From the NCBI GenBank assembly GCA_963711465.1, contig CAVQEG010000003.1, forward strand, positions 1 to 64,000: a stretch of DNA of 64,000 nucleotides. The letters are read 5' to 3'. Shown piece by piece: positions 28,306 to 39,825 of the stretch. Origin of the DNA: CAVQEG01 sp963711465 (GTDB lineage: Bacteria > Bacteroidota > Ignavibacteria > OLB7). Numbering within the stretch: position 1 is the first letter of the stretch; each line of letters begins with the position of its first letter. The notes under the pieces are model-generated. The model made no database searches. It was not told the DNA's origin and worked only from the letters and a program-made list of their open reading frames with translations. Made by a program: the position numbers and the translations under genes.

Positions 28306-28649
28306 GCGAAGGATTCGCTTTCGAGATTGAAACGGAGGTTCGTAAACGCACTGGCATTCCCATCAAAGAATTTCGGGGGGCGGCCACGGACGACACCGTA
28401 GATTGACGTCATCCGCTGCTGTCCGTCGAGAAGCAGCTTTACGATTCCAGGAGCAAGTTGCGCATCACCCCGGTGATCAGCGGTGTTGGATTCCGTTGCC
28501 CAGACGAGCAGCCCTCCTACGGGGTGACGCCGATAGAGGGAATCGAACAACCCGCGCACTTGATCACGGTTCCATACATAGCCCCGCTGAAATTCGGGCA
28601 ACGCCATGTGGCCACTGTCGATATGGTCGAGGATTGTAGAGATCTTCAT
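28266..28649 (-). pseudogene. DUF262 (GmrSD-type) gene truncated by the insertion sequence
   Basis: The first 114 or so residues are the ParB/sulfiredoxin-like N-terminal domain of DUF262 proteins: LPEFQRGYVWNRDQVRGL and LLLDGQQRMTSIYG, which hydrolyses NTP in GmrSD type IV restriction enzymes. The frame runs into the insertion sequence at 28305 and stops at 28266 with a tail encoded by IS DNA (KIKSVDSWG). The usual large C-terminal part, including the HNH nuclease, is missing and is not visible beyond the left end of the element. It lies 42 bp after the DUF499 stop, so it was probably the last gene of the defence operon. Confidence 0.8.
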
Positions 28650-28691
28650 GCCGATTCCCTCGGTGGTTGATGCTTCCGTCGGGCTGTTCGC

Positions 28692-31600
28692 TCAATCCCC
28701 CTCAAACTCCCCACTCTCAAACCGCAGCACCCGCCCGTTCTCCGTCACCGTCCGAACCAGGTGATCGCTTGCACCCTCCGGCAGGCGCGCCTCGATCTCG
28801 AGCGTAACGGTGACCTCAGCGCCGACGATGCTCGTCAGGTGCGCGATCACTTCCTCGGCGATGCGGCCGGCTTCCATGCCGACGCGCGTGGCGTCGAGCT
28901 TGACGGTGCCGTAGTAGCGGCGGAGCTGCTCCTTATGGTCGAAGGGCGTGCCGCCGGGATCTCCGCTCGGACTCGTTCCCGTCGAATCGCTAGATCCGGT
29001 TGTGCTCGTGCTGCCGGCGGTCGCTGTCGTGCCCGTGGTGCCGGCCGCTGCAGCGCGCTTTTCCTCATCAGCTCTGCGCTGCGCCATCGCCACCTCGGGC
29101 TTGACCACCAGACCGGAATCGTCCGGCGTCACCATCTTCATCTCGCCGGCGATCAGCCCGCGGTAGCGTCCCTCTTTCTCATCGAACTGCTCGGCGTAGG
29201 CGAAGGCTTCCGATTCCCACGTGGTCAATCCAGGACCGTTTCCGATCGACGTGGCGAGCACCGTCGGATTCGCCATGCGCGGCAGGTAGAGGTACTTCGC
29301 GAAGTCCTCGATCAGCGTGCGGACCGGAACGTGGTCCCCGCGCCAGAGCGGGATCCGATCGAGATTCATCCGCAGCAGCGTCGGACCGTACGTCGTGATC
29401 AGGTACTCGTCGCTGCGGAGCTTGCGGCTTGCGCGCTCAGCCAGAGGGTCGGTGCCGCTGAGCTTGATCGTGTTCCACTCGAGCTCGCCGGCCGGCTCCT
29501 TCTGCGTCGGCACCAGCAGCCACATGTAGGTTTCGGGAATTCGCGCAGCGACCATGCTCTCGGCCGCCTGCTTCTGCGTCTCGGCCTGCTTCACCTGGTG
29601 CGGGTCGAGGTTGAGCTGCTCCTTCTCGTTGAGTATCGACTCCCACGCAAGGTAGCGGCGCAGCGCCTCGTCGAGATCCTGCAGGCGGACCTTATCGGCG
29701 GCCAGGAACACGAGCGTATTTCGGTAGAGGCGCGGCTGTGTACCGCGGTTCTCGAGAATCTCACGCGCCGCGGCGATCGCCAGGTTGTCGGCGTCCTTGC
29801 TGTAGCAGTGCTCCGAGGGCAGCACCACCAGCCGTGCCTCGTATTCGTCCGAGACGTCGCCGCTGGAACGTGGCATCGCGTGCACGCGCCCGAACTCCCC
29901 ACGCTTCGAGAGGTCGGCGCGAACGCGTCGCTCGAGCTCGGCGACGACCGTGTCCTCGTCGCGCTTCAACTGCTCGGAACGATCCTCGGCGAGCTTGGTG
30001 ACGGTCGGCTGCGTGGAATACCAGAATCGGTTGCCGTCCTGGTAGAGGTAGGTGGCCGATGCGGCAAGACGACGCAACGCATCGCCGAACACCGCGGCCG
30101 GTTCGCCCGGCATCACGCAGCCGAGACGGATGCGACGGTCTTCAAGCCCCCGATGCGCCGCCTCGACCGTCGGAGCCGAACCGAGGTAGATGGTGCGGGC
30201 TACACGCCGCGCCGCGTGGTACTTGCCGAGGTTCGGCTGCTCGTTGTCCAGCCGCTGCGGCAGCGATTCCGGTCCGTCGACATCCTTGCTGATGATCGGC
30301 TGCCAGCTGTCGGAGAGGTAGCGAGTCAACTCGAACTGCACGCGGCCGTCGTCGATCGGAATCGTCGAGGGAAGAATCAGCGGGTTCTTGTCCCCCTTCT
30401 CCCACAGCGTGTGGATCACCGTCGCCATCAGTCGCAGCACGCCGCGCGTGCGCTGGAACTTCACGAGCGTCGACCAATCCTCGTACAGCCGATCGAAGAT
30501 CTCCGGATGAATCGGATAGGCGGCCTTGATTCGCTTCTCGTAATCCGACTGCGAGCACTCGGTCGGGAACTCCGCCCTCTCCTTGCGATAGAGCTCCGAG
30601 AACGCACGCGCGGTCACGTCGCGCTGCTTGAACGCGTCGTCGCTTCCGAGCGGTTCGAAGAGACGACGGCGGACGATCTCGAATCCTTCTGCGGCGGTGG
30701 CAGGACGCCAGGATGACTCCACGCGTCCGATCACATTGCGCAGCCGCTCGAGCGCTTCGCGTCCGCGGATGCCGCCCACCTCGACGTCGTCGGCCTGCGT
30801 GTGCGGCGAACCGGTCGTGTCCGACGCCGGGAGCGAGATTACCAGCAGGCAGTTGCCGGCGAGCTTCGCCGATTCGGTAAGCGCCTGGGCGAAGGTGAAC
30901 TGCGTCTCGAAGTCGCCCGCGGGCAGATCGCCCGACTCATGAAGCTGCCGTGCGTAGGCAACCCACTCGTCGATTAGGATCAGGCAGGGACCGTGTTCCT
31001 TGAACAGCTCGCGCAGGGCGTCGCCCGGATTGGTCGCCCGCTCATCGTCGCCACGGATGCGATCATACGCCGCGCGGCCGCCGAGCTGCCAAGCGAGCTC
31101 GCCCCACAGAGTGTTGACCACCGTTCCGTCCGGCTTCGTCACCGGATTGCCCGGCGAGATCTTGTTGCCCACCAGCACCACGCGGTTGACGCGGGGCAGC
31201 GTCTTCTGCTCCTCATCGCTGAGCAGTCCCTCGACGCCCGGCAGTTCGCTCGGACGCTCGCCGGAGAACAGATGGTAGAGCGCGAGCATCGAGTGGGTCT
31301 TTCCACCGCCGAAGTTCGTCTGCAGCTGCACCACCGGATCACCGCCGGCACCGTTGATCCGCCGCACCGCGCCGACCAGCAGCCGGCTGAGACTCTCGGT
31401 GAGATAGGTGCGACGGAAGAATTCCTTCGGGTCACGGTACTCGTCCGATCCCTCGCCGAGATGCACCTGCCAGAGGTCAGCGGCGAATTCCGCGTTCTGA
31501 AATCGTCCGGTCGCCACATCGGCGTGCGGCGTGACGACGTCGCGCCACGGCTTCACCGCATCGGTGGACGCCGCCTCGATGAGCGAACCGCCGGCCTTGC

Positions 31601-32054
31601 GTTTCTGCCCGCGCACCTGTTCATCGAATACCAGGCGCCGAAGCTCGTGCTTCATCTTTTTCAATTCCTCGGCCTGCGGCGCCGATACCGCCGTCAGAAG
31701 TCGTTCGGCCGAATCGAGCGCCCGCTCAGCATCCTCACTGGAGAACGGCTCCTGGTGCGCCCATTTATTTCGCCAGTCACGCAGTTCGCTCGCATAGCTG
31801 CGCTCGGAAAAACCAAGCGTATACCGGAACACATCGTTCCAGACGTCGGTCATCATTCTCAGGATTCCGGCGACGTCCCACTTGCTGATCTGCTTGTCTC
31901 GCAGAATCGGGTCGTCCTGAAACCGCAGAATGCGATCCATGTTGACGGTGCCTGCCGAGATTCTATCGTGTACCTCGCGCTCGACGAACGGGCCGAGTCC
32001 CTCGCGAAGCAGATCGAGCGCCTTGCCGACGCGCTGCTGGTTGGTGAGTGCCAT
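28692..32054 (-). CDS. DUF499 ATPase with N-terminal Swt1-type HEPN domain
   Basis: 1120 aa. Residues 1-125 resemble the Swt1-HEPN module and contain an exact R-x4-H motif (R95 to H100, RNKWAH), the RNase signature of HEPN toxins. The DUF499 AAA-like domain has Walker A NFGGGKTH (about 247-254) and Walker B LILIDEW (358-364). A Ser/Thr/Gly-rich linker (about 1010-1050) joins a short C-terminal domain. DUF499 proteins accompany DUF1156 methylases and SNF2 helicases in restriction-like systems. The order here (helicase, methylase, small membrane gene, ATPase, DUF262) supports a phage-defence role in which the ATPase senses or signals and the HEPN may cut RNA. Confidence 0.85.
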   Translation of the reverse strand: MALTNQQRVGKALDLLREGLGPFVEREVHDRISAGTVNMDRILRFQDDPILRDKQISKWDVAGILRMMTDVWNDVFRYTLGFSERSYASELRDWRNKWAHQEPFSSEDAERALDSAERLLTAVSAPQAEELKKMKHELRRLVFDEQVRGQKRKAGGSLIEAASTDAVKPWRDVVTPHADVATGRFQNAEFAADLWQVHLGEGSDEYRDPKEFFRRTYLTESLSRLLVGAVRRINGAGGDPVVQLQTNFGGGKTHSMLALYHLFSGERPSELPGVEGLLSDEEQKTLPRVNRVVLVGNKISPGNPVTKPDGTVVNTLWGELAWQLGGRAAYDRIRGDDERATNPGDALRELFKEHGPCLILIDEWVAYARQLHESGDLPAGDFETQFTFAQALTESAKLAGNCLLVISLPASDTTGSPHTQADDVEVGGIRGREALERLRNVIGRVESSWRPATAAEGFEIVRRRLFEPLGSDDAFKQRDVTARAFSELYRKERAEFPTECSQSDYEKRIKAAYPIHPEIFDRLYEDWSTLVKFQRTRGVLRLMATVIHTLWEKGDKNPLILPSTIPIDDGRVQFELTRYLSDSWQPIISKDVDGPESLPQRLDNEQPNLGKYHAARRVARTIYLGSAPTVEAAHRGLEDRRIRLGCVMPGEPAAVFGDALRRLAASATYLYQDGNRFWYSTQPTVTKLAEDRSEQLKRDEDTVVAELERRVRADLSKRGEFGRVHAMPRSSGDVSDEYEARLVVLPSEHCYSKDADNLAIAAAREILENRGTQPRLYRNTLVFLAADKVRLQDLDEALRRYLAWESILNEKEQLNLDPHQVKQAETQKQAAESMVAARIPETYMWLLVPTQKEPAGELEWNTIKLSGTDPLAERASRKLRSDEYLITTYGPTLLRMNLDRIPLWRGDHVPVRTLIEDFAKYLYLPRMANPTVLATSIGNGPGLTTWESEAFAYAEQFDEKEGRYRGLIAGEMKMVTPDDSGLVVKPEVAMAQRRADEEKRAAAAGTTGTTATAGSTSTTGSSDSTGTSPSGDPGGTPFDHKEQLRRYYGTVKLDATRVGMEAGRIAEEVIAHLTSIVGAEVTVTLEIEARLPEGASDHLVRTVTENGRVLRFESGEFEGD

Positions 32055-32093
32055 GAGAGGAGTGTGTATGCGAATTCAGATGAGAGGTCGAAT

Positions 32094-32342
32094 TCAGTTG
32101 ACCTCGGCGATCTGCCGTCGCCCTGCCAGTGCGCCAAGGATAACGAGAGCCAGAGCACTGCAGATTCCGACCGACGCGCGGGTCGTGATGCCAAGCAGGA
32201 GCTGTCCCGTCATTTCAGCAAACGAAATCGGGTCGCGCGCAGCGAATATGAAAAGCGGTACGAAGAATGCCGTCAGCACGGCGCTGGGGAAGAGCCCGTA
32301 CGAGGTTCGCTGTCTGCCAGTATGGAGCGTTTGCGTCGGCAT
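32094..32342 (-). CDS. Small two-helix membrane protein inside defence operon
   Basis: 82 aa from the ATG at 32342. Two hydrophobic segments (about 19-35, PSAVLTAFFVPLFIF, and 50-74, ITTRASVGICSALALVILGAL) separated by a short loop and ending in a basic tail. No family is recognised. It lies 39 bp before the DUF499 ATPase. Its place in the operon hints at a membrane effector or anchor, but this is inference. Coding is less certain than for the neighbours because of the size and looser composition. Confidence 0.45.
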   Translation of the reverse strand: MPTQTLHTGRQRTSYGLFPSAVLTAFFVPLFIFAARDPISFAEMTGQLLLGITTRASVGICSALALVILGALAGRRQIAEVN

Positions 32343-32643
32343 AATGCATCTGCCGGTTCGAATTCGAGCTTTGCGATACCGCGTTTGCAGCGTGAACACA
32401 AGTGCAGCCGAATCCTGATGCAGTTTCGCGCGAAGGATTGCCGAATCCGGAGACGAATGGTCGCTCACATCGACCCCGGAGGGGTCGCGGATCGTAGCCG
32501 GGGCGCGGAGCGAAGCGACGCCCCCGGTAGTGCCGCACCCAACCGATCCCTCGCCCCGGCAGGGGCGACGGAACCGGATGCTGATGTGTCAACAAATACC
32601 CCGAGCCTGCGCAACGCTCGAGCGGGACGGCGCACGCCCCCTT
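32343..32643. repeat. Spacer with palindromic repeat element
   Basis: About 300 bp between methylase and small membrane gene. It holds a cluster of hairpins: cgacccc-gga-ggggtcg at 32471-32487, an imperfect ccggggcg/cgcccccgg stem between, and tcgcccc-ggca-ggggcga at 32551-32568. This looks like a REP-type element inserted into the operon; it could also attenuate transcription. Confidence 0.6.
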
Positions 32644-35643
<3,000 letters not shown>

Positions 35644-35676
35644 TGCGAGGGAATTCAGAAACAGGATTGCAGTGGG

Positions 35677-38600
35677 CTACGACGGCTCTTCGGATCGCTC
35701 CAGCAGCTCGCTGAAGTTGTAGAGCACCGCGCTTGCGTGGAAGTCGGGTTCGCGCTGGAATGGACGTCGAAGATACCGCACCCGGTGCTGGCCGCCATCG
35801 ATGAACTCCACCATGGCGAGGATGAAGGCCTCTGGCACGTTCAGCGAGTAGAGGATTTCGTTCCTCGTCACCGTGATCGTCTCCGCACCGGCCACCCGTC
35901 CCTTTACCTCGATGAACCGCAGGTTGCCGCTCTCGGGATCGCGGCTCTCGATGTCGTAGCCGAGCTTCTCGAATTCTCTATCGGTCGGTTCGAAGCCCAG
36001 CCCGCGCTCGATCTTCATGATGAGCGCACGCGCCCGCGCCGCGCTCGCCTGCGTGTCGACCGGATGCGAGGCGGCCGGAAGCGAACGGCCCGTCATCTCG
36101 GCGACGAGCCCGACGGGCACGACGACGAACCCGCCGAGCACCACCGGCGGACGGGCCGAGACCTGCCGCTCGAGCTGCAGTTCATCGAGCCGATTCTTCA
36201 TCCGCGCCTGCAGCTCGTCGGCGCGGCGGCGCGCCTCCTGCCAGTTGAGCCGCGCGCCGGCCTTGCCCTCCTCCTCTTTGCGCTTGAGCACCTCCGCCTT
36301 GTAGTCCCAGTGCTGAATCTCCTTCGTCAGCCGCGCCTTCACCGCGGCGAAGGTCTTGTCCACCAGCGCCACTCGCCGATCGCGCACCTCCCTGCGATGC
36401 TCCGGCACGATGGTGTCGATGGCGAAGGAGCGCACCTGCTCCTCGAGCTGTGCGGTGATCCAGCCGCACTCGTCGCGGCGAAGCAGCTCTTCGGTGCTCG
36501 GTTCACCCTCCTCGAGCGGACGGAAGTCGAGGTACGGCGCGTAGTGCAGCGCGTTCATCGTGCCGTCGGCATGCAGCTCGACGAAGAGCATCTTCCGGGA
36601 GATCACCCGGTTGTCGCCGGCGGGCGTGACGCTCTGGTCCTGCACCGAGTGCTCCAGGTAGAAGATCACGCGCGGCGTCGTGCCCACGTCCGTTTCGTCG
36701 ACCAGCACGGAGCCGCGGCGCAGCAGCTCCCGATCGCGCTCGAGCGTCATCTCGAGCACGGTATCGAACAGGGGATGACCGGGTGCGAGGAAGAGGGCGC
36801 GCGTGTGCCCGGCGGACTCGATCAATTCCTTCTCGAAGACCACCCGCTCGTACTGCGGAAGAACCACCGAACCGGGTCCCGTCCGTGAGCCGTGGTTGCG
36901 GATCGTCGCCGGCACGTTGCGGATCTGGTAGCGGCCGGATTCGCGCTCGCGTATCGTTCCTCCGAGCCGCTTGAACGCTTCGAGGAAGAACGACTTGATG
37001 TAGTGCGGCTGCAGCCGTCGCGCTTCGGCGCGCTCCATGTCCTCGCGGATCATCGCCACGCGGCCGGCGTCCATCACGTCGCGCGTGAGCGCCTCGTCGT
37101 CCATCAGCTGCCGGAGCCGCCCCTGGTCGACGCCGTTCTCCACCGCCTGTTCGAGCCGCGCGCGCACCTCCGGCTTGTCGCCGTAGATGATCGCCTCGAT
37201 CAGCAGATCGCGCAGCGGCTTGCCTTCGAATTGCAGCTTGCCGAGCACGTCGAACACCTGTCCGCCGAGCGCTCGACGCGCCTCGTCGAGCTTGTCGAGC
37301 AGTCGCTTGTAGACGTCGCCCTCGCGGGTGTCGTCGGCGATCAGGTTCCAGAGGTGGCACACCTCCTTCTGTCCGATGCGGTGGATGCGGCCGAATCGCT
37401 GCTCGAGCCGGTTCGGGTTCCACGGCAGATCGTAGTTCACCATCAGATGCGCGCGCTGCAGGTTGATTCCCTCGCCGGCTGCATCGGTCGCCAGCAGCAC
37501 GCGCACGTCCGGGTCGTGCAGGAAGCGCTCCTGCGCCTGCCGTCGCTGGTCGCGGGCAACCCCGCCGTGGATGAGCACCACCGACTCCGGTCGTCCGAAG
37601 AGCGTCGAGATCTTCTCCTCGAGGTAGGCGAGCGTGTCGCGATGCTCAGTGAAGATTACCAGCTTCTGATGCGCCGAACGCGCCGGACCCGGTACGCCGT
37701 CGTCCTGCCCGTTCGATTCGGCGACGGCGCCACCGACGCCACCTGGACTGAAGATCTCCTGGAGCAGCTGCGCGAGCTGCAGCCACTTGGTGTCCTGTCC
37801 GCCCGATCGCACCGAGGAGGCGAGCGACTGGAGCCGAGTGAGCGTGGCGATCTCCTTCTCGAGTTCGCTCGCGGTTGCCGCGGCGGTCGCCTGATCGAGG
37901 AACTCGTCCTCGGTCTCCTCCGCCTCGAGCGTGTCCTCGATATCCTCCAAGTCCTCCAGGTCGAGCTTCGGTCCGGTGTAGAACGTGGCCGGCACGACGC
38001 CCTGGCGCATCAGCTTCACTTCATGCAGTCGCTTCTCGAGCCGTTCACGACGGCGGCGGAGCGACTGGTAGATCGCCTCGGGCGAGGAGGCGAGACGGCG
38101 CTGCAGAATTGCCAGCGCGAAGCCGACGGCATTGAACCGCTTGTCGTCGAGCAGTTTCCGGGCGCGGCCGTACTCCTCGCGCACGTAGGCGGTCACCTCG
38201 TCGTAGAGCTGGCGTTCGCCGTCGGACAGCTTGTAGGGCACCGTATGGGCGATGCGCTCTGGGAAGAGCGGGCGGCCATCGAACTTCAACAGGTTCTCCT
38301 TGACCATCCGCCGCATAAGATCCGACACGTCGACCTCGCCGTGCTGATGCTCCCGGTACTGACCGGCGAAGCGATCCGGATCGATGAGCGCCATGAACAG
38401 CTGGAAGTCTTCCTCCTTCCCGTTGTGCGGCGTGGCGGTCATCAGCAGGAAATGGCGGGTGATTTCCGACAGCATTTCGCCGAGCTGGTATCGCTTGGTC
38501 TTCTTCACCTCACCGCCGAAGTAGTTCGCCGAGAGCTTGTGCGCCTCATCGCAGATGATCAAGTCGTAGCGGCACTCGGGCGCCTGGAGCTTCGCGCGCG

Positions 38601-39240
38601 CATTCTCGTCGCGCGAGAGCTTGTCGAGCCGTGCGATCGCCAGGTCGTTTTCGAGGAACCAGTTGCCGGTGTGGGCCGAGGACAGCTTCTCGTTGGTGAG
38701 GATCTCGAAGCGCAGCTTGAACCGCTGCCACAGTTCGTCCTGCCACTGTTCGACCAGACTGCCCGGGCAGACGACGAGGCAGCGCTTGACGTCGCCGCGT
38801 GCCATCAGCTCCTTGATCAGCAGGCCGGCCATGATCGTCTTGCCGGCTCCGGGATCATCGGCCAGCAGGAATCGAAGCGGCTGGCGCGGTAGCATCTTCT
38901 CGTAGACGGCGGTGATCTGGTGCGGCAGCGGTTCGACGTCGGAGGTATGCACCGCCAGCATCGGATCGAAGAGGTACGCCAGGCGGATGCGGTTCGCCTC
39001 GGAGACCAGCCGGAACGCCGCGCCGTCCGCATCGAATGCCCACGGCCGCCCCGCCTCCTCGATCTGGTAGTCGGCCTCGTCGTCGCGGAAGATCACCGTC
39101 TCATCAACCTTCCCATCGGGCGTGCGATACGTAAGCGTGAGCGAATTCTGCCCATGCCACTGCACACTGACGACGGTGACGGCGACGTTGGGGACGATGC
39201 CGCGAAGGGTGGTGCCGGGGGTCAGGGAATCAAGGGACAT
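35677..39240 (-). CDS. SNF2-family helicase with DUF3883-like C-terminal domain
   Basis: 1187 aa. SF2 helicase/translocase: Walker A GAGKT (131-135) in LADDPGAGKTIMAGLL, Walker B DEAH (231-234), motif III MTATPHNG, and in the second lobe LATDAAGEGINLQ and QRFGRIHRIGQ. The last 100 residues (FEKLGYDIESRDPE, LRFIEVKGR, VTRNEILYSL) match the DUF3883 PD-(D/E)XK-like domain, where the E-V-K may be catalytic. It is the first gene of the minus-strand operon and probably translocates on DNA to find or degrade unmodified invaders. Confidence 0.9.
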   Translation of the reverse strand: MSLDSLTPGTTLRGIVPNVAVTVVSVQWHGQNSLTLTYRTPDGKVDETVIFRDDEADYQIEEAGRPWAFDADGAAFRLVSEANRIRLAYLFDPMLAVHTSDVEPLPHQITAVYEKMLPRQPLRFLLADDPGAGKTIMAGLLIKELMARGDVKRCLVVCPGSLVEQWQDELWQRFKLRFEILTNEKLSSAHTGNWFLENDLAIARLDKLSRDENARAKLQAPECRYDLIICDEAHKLSANYFGGEVKKTKRYQLGEMLSEITRHFLLMTATPHNGKEEDFQLFMALIDPDRFAGQYREHQHGEVDVSDLMRRMVKENLLKFDGRPLFPERIAHTVPYKLSDGERQLYDEVTAYVREEYGRARKLLDDKRFNAVGFALAILQRRLASSPEAIYQSLRRRRERLEKRLHEVKLMRQGVVPATFYTGPKLDLEDLEDIEDTLEAEETEDEFLDQATAAATASELEKEIATLTRLQSLASSVRSGGQDTKWLQLAQLLQEIFSPGGVGGAVAESNGQDDGVPGPARSAHQKLVIFTEHRDTLAYLEEKISTLFGRPESVVLIHGGVARDQRRQAQERFLHDPDVRVLLATDAAGEGINLQRAHLMVNYDLPWNPNRLEQRFGRIHRIGQKEVCHLWNLIADDTREGDVYKRLLDKLDEARRALGGQVFDVLGKLQFEGKPLRDLLIEAIIYGDKPEVRARLEQAVENGVDQGRLRQLMDDEALTRDVMDAGRVAMIREDMERAEARRLQPHYIKSFFLEAFKRLGGTIRERESGRYQIRNVPATIRNHGSRTGPGSVVLPQYERVVFEKELIESAGHTRALFLAPGHPLFDTVLEMTLERDRELLRRGSVLVDETDVGTTPRVIFYLEHSVQDQSVTPAGDNRVISRKMLFVELHADGTMNALHYAPYLDFRPLEEGEPSTEELLRRDECGWITAQLEEQVRSFAIDTIVPEHRREVRDRRVALVDKTFAAVKARLTKEIQHWDYKAEVLKRKEEEGKAGARLNWQEARRRADELQARMKNRLDELQLERQVSARPPVVLGGFVVVPVGLVAEMTGRSLPAASHPVDTQASAARARALIMKIERGLGFEPTDREFEKLGYDIESRDPESGNLRFIEVKGRVAGAETITVTRNEILYSLNVPEAFILAMVEFIDGGQHRVRYLRRPFQREPDFHASAVLYNFSELLERSEEPS

Positions 39241-39329
39241 GATGTCCGATCGTACGGCGTGTTTGAGAGTGACAGGAATCGAACATCGCCACCGTTCACC
39301 AGCAGCATGTTCGCACGATCTGGCTGGCG

Positions 39330-39776
39330 TTACGGTGTTGGACGACCAGCTCCCTGCTCGCTGAACAGGCCGATATGGCTCTGGTAGACGAACCGGCGAT
39401 TGCGTGCCTGGCCGGTCGCCTCGCGCAGAATTCCGAGTTCGACCAGGCGGGATACCACGGTGTTGGCCGTCCGGTAGGACGTGCCGATCAGATCGCGGAC
39501 GCCATTGACCGACACGATCGGGTGTTCGTACAGATGCTCGAGCACCTGGTGTCCGTACGCCGCAGCCCGGGTGAGGTGCGCGAGGATCTCATGACGGTGC
39601 TGCTCACGAAGCAGCAGGATCCGCCGCGCCGTCTCGGCCGCCTGGCGTTTGGGAAACCTGGTGTTACCGACGATTCTTGCGGGTCGAACCCGCTCTCTAG
39701 CTACCGTCCAGCCCGAGGATCTCCTCCAGCGGCCCCATCCGCCGCTCCGGCGGAAGAGTCTTCGCGTGCCGATCAT
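39330..39776 (-). pseudogene. Fic-family protein, C-terminal remnant
   Basis: 148 aa. From about residue 45 the sequence matches the end of Fic AMP-transferases: AAETARRILLLREQHR, then the winged helix LEHLYEHPIVSVNGVRDLIGTS, LVELGILREATGQARNRRFVYQ. The Fic core with HxFx(D/E)GNGR is absent, and the first 40 residues are Arg-rich and unlike the family. It therefore looks like a 5'-deleted remnant at the upstream edge of the defence operon. Expression as a small DNA-binding protein cannot be excluded. Confidence 0.6.
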
Positions 39777-39825
39777 TCAGCCCTCCGCCCGCCCACGGCA
39801 AGGGCTGCCGATACCATGCCCCCCG

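Noticed and set aside
26965..28313. 8-bp target-site duplication of the ISL3 element
   Set aside because: Flanking octamers (aacgacag, gcgaagga) do not match, so no duplication was claimed.
36017..39364. Extra regulator gene between the SNF2 helicase and the Fic remnant
   Set aside because: Only chance frames overlapping the helicase start; no HTH beyond that of the Fic remnant.
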